DNA of 64,000 bases from positions 13,330,001 to 13,394,000 of the forward strand of contig CP075496.1 in NCBI GenBank assembly GCA_021613535.1. The letters are read 5' to 3'. Source of the DNA: Adineta vaga. Its lineage: Eukaryota > Rotifera. The notes below the pieces were generated by a model. It worked only from the letters and a program-made list of their open reading frames with translations, had not been told where the DNA came from and did not search any database. How positions within the stretch are numbered: position 1 is the first letter of the stretch; each line of letters starts with the position of its first letter. The position numbers and the translations under genes were made by a program. Below are positions 10,946-22,100 of this stretch, in pieces.

Positions 10946-13086
10946 GTATTTACTATTCACAGACATTTTAGTTTTATTTTTAGAGAAGAGAGTTTTTTCT
11001 GAAAAACAAAAATATAATGATTGATGAATATGCACGTTCTGACCGCTAACAGAACGAAAAAATAAACAAAAACAGAAGATCGTAGATGTAGAAGAATAAC
11101 CGATCAATCCTGAAACAACACAAATGAGAGACATTAAATGAATCGTTTGGTCTCTAAAAAGAGATATTTTCCGAGAATATCAAATGTATAAACAACGAAT
11201 ATTGAAAATTTATGAAATTGATTCATCAGTACATCGTAATACGATAATATATTTGAATAACAAAATTTATCATAGACTAACGCCATCTCACGAAAAATTG
11301 TTCAATCCATATAACCTCCTATTTCGTATCATTTGTACACATCGCTTATCTATTTCTTATCTAGGCTGTTCAAACCATAAATATAAAAACAAAGCTTAAT
11401 GTTCTGTTCGTATGATGAAATCATACTGTAGGATTACTAACTGACTACGTTTATAAATTAAAACAACTAGAGCTTGGTAAGATTTTCTCCGATAATGTTG
11501 ATGATTCGTTTACTACGGTATACCATGAAATCGGCAACACATCCCGGTATATATATGTTACGAGATATAACTCGTAGAACCCAAAATATGCTTTCAAAGT
11601 CGGTTTTTATGAATCTGAATGGTTATTTTGCACTCAGAATTAAATGACTGATACAATAATGTTAAAAAATGGTGAAAGCCGCGCACCAAACTATTTTACA
11701 GTTCCATGATTATCAAGCTGTAATGAGGTTACTCGAGAAAAGAACCGCAAACATACGTTTTGATCTAGATGATGTCAATTGGCCCAAACGATTTAATTTA
11801 CTAAGAGATGGATGTGAGAACACACAAAAGGATTCAGATAACCATTAAAACTTCGTTCTCTCATATGGGACGCAACGGGTAGTATATTTTGTTAAATGCA
11901 TATCATCAGTTTCGACGTTATATATATACTCAGAAATATTAATACGGCTACAAAACTTTTGAATTTCAATTCGTTATTCTGCATCGCATTTACAACAATT
12001 CAACCTTCTAAAGTTATTAAAAAACGATATCTCTTCTTATATAAACTACAAAGCGAACAAATATTTCGTTGTATCCCCAGGTGCACCAATCCCATACTCG
12101 GATCCGATCAGAAAGCATAGGATTTTATCGGATCTCTGGTGACGGAATCGCTTCGGATTCTCTCGGTTGCGGATCCTATCGAATTCATAAGATTTATCGA
12201 TCTGGGTAACGAGACTTATGGTTCAACGTTTAGGTTTCTTTAATATGGGTGGTACCAACCACAATAAACTTGTTTTTTCTTCCGATGAAAATCCTATTCA
12301 CCTAACCTGTTTTTTAACATTTATTAAATAACTTTCTGTCGAAAGAAAATATTATTTTTCATTTTTGTTTCCTATAAAATAGAATTTAGAAGTCAATGAG
12401 TTTTTATTTCATCTATTAATTTAAAATGTAATAGTTCTTTAGTTGGTATTTACAAATTGAACTTATATTTTAATTGATTTATTTCTATTGTTATACAGGT
12501 TGAATTTTCGATATAAACTACAATTTTGATAATCGTATCTTTCATTTCGGCAAGGATTTTCTCTTGATAAACAGAGACGACTTACTGAAATTGAATGATT
12601 TCATAAGGTTATTTTTCTAATAATACTTTTAAATAAGGTCGAAAAAAACATTAAAATGACCTGTAACAAATAATTCGTTGAAAAATTATCATTCGAAATA
12701 TTTCTTTGTGCATAAAGATATCGCTAATAGAAAATAAAAGAAGAAATTTAAATTAAAACTTCGGTAAAAATCATTTTAAAAGAAAAAACAGAAACTGAAT
12801 TGTGATCTTGAGAATATAATAAGAAAAAATGAATTGTTCTTTGTACCACACGCTCAATTCTACTATATAATTTACGTCTATTCTTATTCTTATTTGCATC
12901 TTCACAACATAACATTCGTAGAAATCAGTTCCAGTAAATTCGTTCCGATTTTAATGCGAAGTCTCAAAAAATTTCAAATCACGTTTTTCTTATTGATTTG
13001 ATTAAGGATATGTATAGCTAAAAATATTCATCAAATAAATTTCAATATCTTGAAGATTGATAAGATATTCGTCAAATAGACGTTTT
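10946..13086. other. Gene-poor stretch with short frames
   Basis: Two frames stand out but are not recognised: 11669-11848 (59 codons, see separate entry) and 11896-12120. The part around 12085-12215 has repeated GGATCC/GGATC words and is less AT-rich. No splice-connected gene model could be built; this may be relic transposon or pseudogene DNA. Confidence 0.35.
11669..11848 (+). CDS. Short unrecognised open frame, 59 codons
   Basis: ATG at 11669 has an in-frame TAA two codons upstream; TAA stop at 11846. The peptide contains HQTILQFHDYQAVMRLLEKR and DDVNWPKRFNLLRDGC. It looks amphipathic and protein-like rather than low-complexity, but I recognise no family. It may be a fragment of a larger decayed gene. 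Confidence 0.2.
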   Translation: MVKAAHQTILQFHDYQAVMRLLEKRTANIRFDLDDVNWPKRFNLLRDGCENTQKDSDNH

Positions 13087-13380
13087 TCATCGTTTAAATT
13101 GTTTCAAAAGATGTTGAGAAAATGAATTGCTATCTGGCGCACTTCGTACTTCATCATCAAGTAATGGTAATTTTATAACATTAAAATCTTAATAAAGATC
13201 ATCAATCTAAATAAAAAAACACGAACTAAATAAGATATACGATCCATAAAAACAAATTACTTATTCAATATATTTATTTTGAAGACGCATTCTTGATCCA
13301 CATCGTCGACAAGCATTAACATATTCGCCAGGTGTTGGAAATAAAACTTGATTAGCAATAATTGAATGTGTATCTGAACC
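13087..13380 (-). pseudogene. ASNA1: C-terminal relic of the GET3/ASNA1 tail-anchored protein targeting ATPase
   Basis: The upstream exon, beginning after an AG at 13381-13382, reads SDTHSIIANQVLFPTPG then CRRCGSRMRLQNKYIE. The downstream exon reads IDDLY, stop, DFNVIKLPLLDDEVR and SFSQHLLKQFKR, with a final TGA at 13087. This matches the end of GET3/ASNA1: the THxIIVNQLVFP strand, the zinc-binding CxxC, and the LYEDFHIVKLPLLPHEVRG segment. Two TAA codons sit where the family has Gln (after KYIE) and Glu (in LYEDF). The ATPase domain with its P-loop is not found upstream; GOLGA2 begins on the other strand 260 bp away. The gene is therefore truncated and broken. Confidence 0.8.
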
Positions 13381-13640
13381 CTATTAATGATACATAGAGA
13401 CATCTATTGTCACTATAATATTGACTTTTTTATGTATATTTTGTTATAGTCCAACAAGTACCAAGATTAGAAATTGATTCGATTGATAGACTCTCTCCAC
13501 GCGTCAGTTCTCCTAGCCTTTTGTAAGGACGGTCAGTTCAAAGTTTCGTCCAAGAGTAATCTACTCAAAAATTTCCTTCTCTTTCTTCATGTTACCATAG
13601 TGAGTGATCACTTTTTCTCGCATATTGAACAACAACAACC

Positions 13641-16600
13641 ATGGTCGACAATGAAAAACGAGACAATTTAGCAAATGCTCGTCGAAAAGTATGCTGTTTT
13701 TTTCATTCTCTATATTACCTTTTATTGAAATATTTTAGTTGAAAAAATTTCGTGATCAACAACAACACCACCAAAACGGTGATGATCATTTGAGCTTTAC
13801 ATCAGAGACAAATGGCAACAACCTTCATTTAGTGAATGGCGTATGATGATTAGTTATATCTATTATATTTCAAACTGACATTATTTCTTTTGTAGACGCT
13901 AAATGATTCTAATATCAATTATAATAATAGGTAGGTGTATTTTATTTTATTTTCTCATATCTTTCATTTATATGACTTGTTTATTCAGTTCCCATAATAA
14001 TCCCCCAGATTTAACTACTTTTGTTGATGAACAACAGGCTATACTCAATGGAATACATGTAAATTTATCGAAATCACCTGTCAATGACTTAGAAGTAAGT
14101 TATAGAATTGTTTGAAGGCACATAATTACATTATTGGCATGAAATTATTAATATATATATATATATTTAAGGAACAGAATCGTCAATATGCATTATTGAT
14201 TGAGAATCAAAAACAACAACGAGCTCGTCTCGAAGACCAACGACAATTTGGTGCTGGAAGTAGTATGGTAATCATTTTTATAGAAATATTAAAAATCGAT
14301 ATAAAATTGTCATTCCTTTTGCAGTCTGGTCGTTCAAGTCGAGCACAATCTGATGTTGATTTAGTTCGACAAATTGAACAGAAATATCGTCGTGATTTAG
14401 AACATTTACAAGAACAACTCGAAGTAACATTAGCTTTTTTTATATGTATAATTTAGCAAGATTTTTCTCCTTGATACTTAGATACATGTTCAAACAATCG
14501 GTATTTTGGTTGCAGAAAAGACGGACATATCTGCAAAATTAACTCAATCCGTAAAACAATTTGAACGCAAACAAGGTGAAGTTGAAGAAATTCAAGGACG
14601 ATTAAAAGCATCTCGTGAACGTATTGAAGAACTTGAGAAACACAGTCAGAATTCGACATCAAATGCACAAAAACGAGAAACAGTCTGAATTCATTGAAAG
14701 TTTTATTTTTCTATTTTTGTTTTATAGGCAGTAAAAGAATATGATAAACAAATCGATCAATTTAGAACAGAAAATCTTCAACAAAAGTATTCTTTTCAGA
14801 AAAGAAAAAGTATTGATTCAAAATAATCTATTTTAGTCGAACGATCGATGATTTGAAACAAAATCTTAATGAATTTAATGAAAAACTTAATCAACGACAA
14901 AATACTGTTGATCAATTAAATAATGAAATAATTAAATTGAAACAAAAACTAGAACAATCTGAAATTCGTTTACAACAATATCAAGTTCGTAGAAAAGAAT
15001 TTTGCAGAAAGTTTGATTATTCATTTTGTTCTATTAGTCAATTAATGATACTTCAGTAATAAATAAATATGAACAACAAATTGATGAATTACAAAAAACA
15101 ATTGCATTAAAAACAAACGATACAGAAGCGGTAAGGATAATCAATTGTATTTATATTGAGTTCGAAACGGATTACTTTGATGTAAAGTTAGCATGAGAAA
15201 AAGAAAATTATATATTGAAAAGCAATATGTCAAGGTTACCTTGAATAACATTATTACTGAAGGCAACATTTTTATCAGAGTAACAAATCATCTCACATTA
15301 GATGTGAAAATATGGTTTGTTTATGTACAAATTGAATTAAAAACTACTATATTTGAGACGCACGGAGATTCGTTTTAACTAGTGCTTTGGTATCTACTAT
15401 AGTTTTCGTGATAGAATGTTTGAAAAAAAATACGAATGCGATCCAGAGTGCGGATGGATCCCGGCATAGTTTTTATATATTTCCATGTTTACAAGAATGT
15501 CAAAAGTATCGAACTGCTTTGACATAATTCAAAAAAGATTTGTTCAAAATTTATTTGAAAATTTTATTCTCATTTAGCTTCTCTCATCCATTAATCAAAT
15601 GCGTTTGGACAATGAACAAATGCAACTACAATATCAACAATATAATGCTAATATGCAACGTCATGTCCAAGAATTGAATGAACAGGTAAGATTTACTAAC
15701 TAGTTTTATTATCAGTAGTTTAATCGAAAAACAAAATACAAATTTCTTCTAATTTAGATAAATCGATTAGCGCAAACAAATAATCTCCTTGAAAACGAAC
15801 GAGAAGCGATGAAGAAAGCTTATGGTATGAATATTTATTTCTAAATTTCAGACATATCAATAATATTTTTGTCTAGAAATGAAAATAACTCAAATACAAG
15901 AAACCAAAACAGTGCATAATAATACGAATGATAGTAATTTAGTACTTGAACGTGATGCTCTCCTTCAAGAGAATCAATTATTTAAAAATGCAATTGATGA
16001 ATGGTCAAAACGTTTTGAACAAATTCGTTTAGAAAATGAGCATCTGATAAAGTATGAACTTATCATCGGTTCTATTTGTAAGCATTTGTTTATTTTATTA
16101 GACAATTAAGTGAAAAAGATGTGCATATAAATGAATTAGAAAAAAGTCAAGGAACAGTTCGTAAGTTATTTGTTTTTACTCAATAATTTATTTTGACAAA
16201 TTAAATTTACTTTAGAAGAAAATGTGATCGATCATGAAAAATTATTACAAACAATTCATGAAGATAAAACGACATTATCACGTGCGATGGCACAAAATAA
16301 ACAGTTAAAAGATCAATTAACTGAACTTCAAGATGGTTTTATTAAAATGGTTTGAAAATCGAATAAAGGATTAGAAATTCAATTTGATTTTTTTCTTTTT
16401 TAACTTAGTCGAATGATAATATGAATTTAACCAATCAAATTCAAACACAAGAATATCAAAACAGACAATTGAATGAACGTCTTGCACAAAAAGAACTTTC
16501 AACACAACAATATCAAACGAATGTTAATGTATAAAAAAATTAATTTTACAAATAATCGAATAAATATTTCCATTGTTTTTCTTCTAGATAGAAAATCATG

Positions 16601-17980
16601 AACAGCAGCAGCAGCTTCAAACAGTTGATAATAGTGTACAAGACGATCATATACAGGTAGATATACCATAGTTTGAATGTCAGTATGAAACAAGAGATCT
16701 TTATTATATTTCTTTTTGTTTTGGTGAATCATTGAAATATATTTTGTAAAACTTGCTTAGAAATTAAATGAGTTAATGGAAGAAAATAGATCGTTACGAG
16801 AACGTCTTTCACAATTGGAACAACAACCACAATCTCAAATTAACAGTGATGTACAATTGAATGATACAAGTTCATTATCATCATTGAATGCACCTGTTGA
16901 TGAAACTCCTCAGTTACAGAATGGATTAGTAGAGAAAATTATTGTAAGAAATACAATTATCCTTTCAATTCGAATTCTTTGTTTTCAAAATGTTTAGGAA
17001 CGTTTTAATCGTGCAATGCGTGATAATGCTGATTTACAAGATCGAACTCAGCAACTCGAACATTTAATTCTTCAATTACAAAGTGAAACTGATACTATTG
17101 GTAAATGAAATAATCTTCGAAATAGTTCAATTTCTATTTTATTTTAAAAATAGGTGATTACATATCTTTATATCAACAACAACGTCTTCAACTTCATCGA
17201 CGTTATCAAGAAAAAGATGATTATATCAAACAATTAACTGTTGATCGCTTGAGTTTACAAGTAACGACAAGATGATCGACCTATACGTATATATATATTA
17301 ACTTTTTGCTGTTTTTTTCTTAGAGAAAATTATCGGAATTAGAAACATTACTTATGCGTGGTTTGAGTAAACCATCGACAAATTTGGAAGTACAAGAAAA
17401 ATCAATATTGAATGAAAACAAATCTTCTGCGCAACAACAAATTATCGATGAAAATGGTAGATGATTTTTAGTTGCTTTTGTTAGAGAGATAGTTTGAATA
17501 TGTTCGAATCTCATATTTGGCAATGATGTATCCAAGTTCAGTCTTCAATCTGAAAAGAAGAAATTCTTTGTAGACAACTTTCTATCATTTATACTGAGCC
17601 AAATAATTGTTTTTTTTTCACAACGTCAGCTGGTTACAGACAAAAAAAGCTAATAATGTACAGATGTTACGTTATGACGAATTTGTTTTTATTTTTTAGA
17701 ATGGCCTGATTTGATCGATAATTCATCGTCAGAAACAACAATTGAGCAACCTTTAGTATCGTCTGATGAGACAACTACAATTATGACTAGCCCTTCGTTA
17801 ACATCATTATCGAATTTTGATGATGAAACAAAAACACGTATTTTAGTTTTATTGAAAGAATTAGGTCATAGTGATAATTCATCACCGAATACTGATAATT
17901 TATCTACAACAAAATTAGCGTTTATGGGTAAAAATCTTTATGTATGTTCAACATGTACGGGTCCTGTTCAATGGGTGTGA
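13641..17980 (+). CDS. GOLGA2: Golgin GM130 (GOLGA2), cis-Golgi coiled-coil tether
   Basis: The ATG at 13641 has context AACAACCATGG. The N-terminus, MVDNEKRDNLANARRKLKKF, parallels the basic GM130 N-terminus that binds p115 and importin. Many short exons encode nearly continuous coiled coil. Diagnostic segments are LQEQLEIHVQTIGILVAEK, which matches the GM130 core, and near the end LQSETDTIGDYISLYQQQR followed by YQEKDDYIKQL. The last exon (17700-17980) encodes an acidic linker, the RILVLLKEL helix, and a C-terminus ending PVQWV, a possible PDZ ligand where GM130 binds GRASP65. The donor after LQQYQV needs GTAGAA at about 14990 to keep frame. A 440-bp intron spans 15132-15577. GM130 maintains Golgi structure and tethers COPII vesicles. 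The protein is somewhat shorter than vertebrate GM130. Confidence 0.88.
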
Positions 17981-18349
17981 ATTTAAATACAATATCTTTT
18001 TTTTCCTTCCTTTGTTCTGAATACACGTGTATACATATACATTCTCGTTTTCCATTGATCTTTATCGTTATTTTATTTCTTTTAGAACTGCATAAAACAA
18101 AAGAGGGCTTCTTCTTCTTCTTCTTTTCTTTTTATTTATTAATCTTATTGTTTGCATTCTAAAGTTCTTTTTTCTTTTTCGTCTATTGTTGAGTTTACGA
18201 ACGGTTCGAGTAAGAAATCAGAAAAACAAGTTTAAACGATCATTTATATTGTCTATATACATATATTTTCAATGATTTTGTTGATTTGCAATAAAATCGA
18301 TTTTTCGTTTTGATTTATTTATTTTCTTTTTGTTTTGATAAACTAAACT

Positions 18350-18362
18350 TGTGTCTTTTCAG
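18350..18362 (+). promoter_or_regulatory. 3'-splice-site-like pyrimidine tract abutting the GINS1 ATG
   Basis: The sequence TGTCTTTTCAG ends directly before the ATG at 18363. It is either the end of a 5'UTR intron or a spliced-leader trans-splice acceptor. The preceding gene on the same strand ends 382 bp upstream. Confidence 0.5.
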
Positions 18363-18974
18363 ATGCTTGCTTCGAAAGCTCACGAATTAATCAAAGAACT
18401 TGATCGTTCTCGTGATACTGTCTTACCTCCTTACAATATTGAAACCATTCGTCTTTGTCAACTTGAAGCCAATGAATTATTTCGTCAAAATTATGAAGAT
18501 GTTCAAACAGTTGTTCAAACAAATACAGATAATAGTAGTGCAAATTCAGCGCCAACATTAATGCCTACGATTAGTATTCGTCATGCCGCTATACAACGTA
18601 TTAAACGTTGTTTACTAGCATACGCATATCATCGAATGAATAGAATCAAATCACTTCGTTGGTCAATTGGACCTGTTCTACCTGAACATATGAGAAATAA
18701 CTTATCAATGGATGAATTGGAATTTTTTTCAAATTATAATCAAACATTATCATCTTATATGCGTTCAATTGGAAATAATCATTCACTTGATCTCACATCA
18801 TTTATGAGTCCTCCAAAGAAATTATTTGCACATATTAAATGTATACAAGAGTATGGTCCTTATGAAACAAGTGATGGTACAATTATTCAATTAACATTCA
18901 ATAGTGAACATTATGTTTTAACATCAGATGCTGAACATTTAATTCAACGAAAAATAGCTGAACATATTGTTTAA
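18363..18974 (+). CDS. GINS1: GINS complex subunit PSF1
   Basis: Single-exon frame of 203 codons, close to the usual ~196-aa length. The start is the ATG at 18363; the four codons before it are the splice-acceptor sequence. Recognisable PSF1 segments are KAHELIKELDR at the N-terminus, PTISIRHAAIQRIKRCLLAY, the block RIKSLRWSIGPVLPEHMR, SSYMRSIGNNHSLDLT, and the small C-terminal domain YGPYETSDGTIIQL..HYVL. PSF1 is one of four GINS subunits; with CDC45 and MCM2-7 it forms the CMG replicative helicase in the nucleus. It lies between GOLGA2 and ABCF2 on the same strand, only 127 bp before the next ATG. Confidence 0.92.
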   Translation: MLASKAHELIKELDRSRDTVLPPYNIETIRLCQLEANELFRQNYEDVQTVVQTNTDNSSANSAPTLMPTISIRHAAIQRIKRCLLAYAYHRMNRIKSLRWSIGPVLPEHMRNNLSMDELEFFSNYNQTLSSYMRSIGNNHSLDLTSFMSPPKKLFAHIKCIQEYGPYETSDGTIIQLTFNSEHYVLTSDAEHLIQRKIAEHIV

Positions 18975-19054
18975 TTGTCAGATAAAATTTCTTTTCACTT
19001 TTCTTTTTCTCTCTAGTCAGATAAATAAACGATCAGATGTAATAATAAAGATAT

Positions 19055-19069
19055 TTTCTTTTTTTATAG
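19055..19069 (+). promoter_or_regulatory. 3'-splice-site-like tract before ABCF2
   Basis: TTTTCTTTTTTTATAG lies 32 bp 5' of the ABCF2 ATG, within the 127-bp gap after the GINS1 stop. So short a gap with an acceptor-like site fits trans-splicing of a downstream cistron. Confidence 0.45.
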
Positions 19070-19101
19070 ATTAGATAATCATCAATAAAAACAAAAAAAA
19101 A

Positions 19102-22100
19102 ATGCCGTCCGATTCAAAAAAGAAACGTGATTTACAGAAGAAAGCTGCAGCTAAACAACGACAAGCTCCAGGAAAAAAATCGTCTACAGCAAATAATGCT
19201 GAAGGTAATGTAAACGACGAAGATTTCAATGAAGATCTTGATGATGTTGAAACTCAAAATGAAAATGAAAATCCAACCAATGGAGATATTAAAGATGTTG
19301 ATTCAAATGTGAAATCCTTAATACAAAATCTTGATTTATTAACAATGGTTGAAAAAGCAAATGCCGAAGCACGATCTTGTACTGGTAAAATCGATAAAGA
19401 AATCTTGTTTTTATCTTTCTGAATAATTGTTTTCATCTGAAAAGGTGTTCTTGCAAGTCATCCTCGTGGTCGAGATATTCATATTCATCAATTTTCAGTT
19501 AATTTTTATGGACAAGAAATTCTAGTTGATACAGATTTCGAAATGAATTGTGGTCGACGATATGGTCTTGTTGGTTTGAATGGATCAGGAAAATCCACCA
19601 TCCTTGCATGCATTGGAAATCGAGAGGTAATAATTTAATAAACGTAATCGAATTCTTCGATCTCTATATAATAATTCGACTACACACATCTCCTAACAAG
19701 ATATAAAATAATTTCTTAATAAAAAACGGTCTTTCGAGAAATGTAAATGATTTATAGAGAAAAAGAATTGCTTATTATTCAATTCCCTGATTACCTTCGA
19801 GCAAAAAGCAAAAGTGGTACTTTAATCAATTTTAAATGTACTTTTTTTTGTTTTATTTAATAGGTACCTATTCCGGAACATATTGATATATTTTATCTAT
19901 CACGTGAAATGGCACCTGTCAATAAAACGGCATTAGAATGTGTTATGGAAGTTGATCATGAACGTATTAAACTCGAAGCTGAAGCTGAACGATTAGCAGC
20001 GATCAGTGATGATGATGGTAAGTTAGAAACTTGAAAAAAAACAACGTTCTTATTATTTCTTTAACAATGAATATAAAAAAAAGCAAATATCGATCGTTGA
20101 ACAGGAAAAAAAAGAGACCGGATGATAAAACAAAACATAAAAAGAGAAATAAATTCATAATTCATCACCGGTTTAAATGATTTAATTAGCATTAATTGTT
20201 AATAATCTTATCGAAATGACTTGAAATACAAAAGGAATCATTAAATTTTTATCATGTTTCTATTTTTAACAACATTTCTTACTTTTTCTCACCGAAAAAT
20301 GATAATCGGAATCTTGTTGTATTATGTTTAACTTGTTCGGCATTCGAACAATGCAATCATGTTAATCAATACATCAAATGATGCATAAGAATTTCTTTTT
20401 TATCACATCACTTTTCTAGTACTAAATCCTATGAGAAAACAGAGAGAGAGAGAGAAAATACGAATGAACATTAAGATATTTTTGATTATTATTATTTACA
20501 TTTTCAGTTGGTAATTTTGAATGAATAATCGTTAAATTTGGAGAATTATGAAGAATTGCTGAGACAGGTGTATCGACATTAGAAATTTGCGTTGAACTAT
20601 AATCGGTCCAGAAAAAACCATAAAATGTGGCTAATGCAATAGCAAATAATGAAATAGATAATAAATAACTAAAAACAAGTAATAAACGTAGGATTTTTTT
20701 TCGTGTTAAACTTGTTTGTTGTTGTCGAAGAAATGGAAGTGAAGATGTTTGATGAGAATTAGCTTGAGCATTCTTAGCTATATTTATCCAAAGACTCTGC
20801 CGTTGTGAAGCTAGTGCTGTTATTTGTGAACTTTTTTGACGTGGTAATAAATGACTTAGACTTGTGATAGATGAACATCGTTTTTCAGGCATAGGTGTTG
20901 ATTTAACAACTGTACTTGGACCTGGAGATGATGGTGGTGATGTACATTGTTCTGTTGGTGATTTGATTGCAGAATATGGTATACGTCCAAAGACTAATGG
21001 ATCTGCTGATGTTGTCGTCGATACGATAGGCTTTTTTGACGTTGGACGATTTTGAAAATGACGACTGTTATAAGCTTGGAAAGCACGATTTTGTGATGAA
21101 GTAGCCATGTAGCATCAGTGTTATGTTGTGAAATAATAGATTTCTTTTTATTCTCTTTTTCTCCAAGCGTATCGAGTCTAGAAAGAGAAGAAGAAGAAAA
21201 AAGATAAAGAGGAAATAGATGCGTGAGAAAAAACGAAGACGTTTCTATTCAATCATGTGAAAAATAATGAATGAATTGTTCAAGCAGAAAATGATCAGCA
21301 TTTAATAGTTAAGAATTGAATAGTCTTACTTATATCAAATAAATAGATTAGGAAGATGAAGAAATCGACAATTTCACACAATTATCCGAATATAAAACAA
21401 GAGATTTGTGGGAGGTATTAAGTGACTTCGTAAAGAGAAAAGATAATAATTCGATTTTTGTTGGCATAAAAAGACGTGCATCGATTCTGTTCTGCTTGTT
21501 ACATATAATAAGAATAAGATAAGGAAAAGAGAAAAACTAGAAATACTAGTAGTAGGGCTAGTAATAGACAAGATTGGAATTTTGATCGGAAAATAAATAA
21601 AAAAAAAAAAGAAGAAAAATAGCAATGAACGACGAATGACGTTAGACATAAGAAAAAGAAAATGAAGAATATATCAGTTGTGCAAATGAGAAGAGAGAAG
21701 AGAAAAAAAAACGACTGACATTGAAAGTCGTTTTTGTATTGATACAACACACATTGTCAAGTGTGCCAATTATCTTATACACACAGCAATGATTGTTGAC
21801 ATTCTCCTGATGCTTCTATTGAACTGACTTTCTCTAGATATGTCGATCAATCTGTACGGACGGTATTTCACTGATAATGTTTATTCATCGAGGTTTTCCT
21901 TTCCTTAATCAGAAGAAATAAACGAGATTACCGATGTTATTTCTCATCATCATCATCCTTTGGATGTCCTTCTTAAGCGCGTGTATATACACACATACAT
22001 ATATATATATATATATGTATATATGACCAAATGTTTCTTAACAAGCTGGTGTTGTATCTTACATAGCGAGAAAAAATGCATAGACAATCATTAAGACTAG

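Noticed and set aside
13087-13380. Reassigned TAA codon (reading Gln/Glu) in the GET3 fragment
   Set aside because: TAA ends many intact genes in this window, so the standard code holds and the fragment is a pseudogene.
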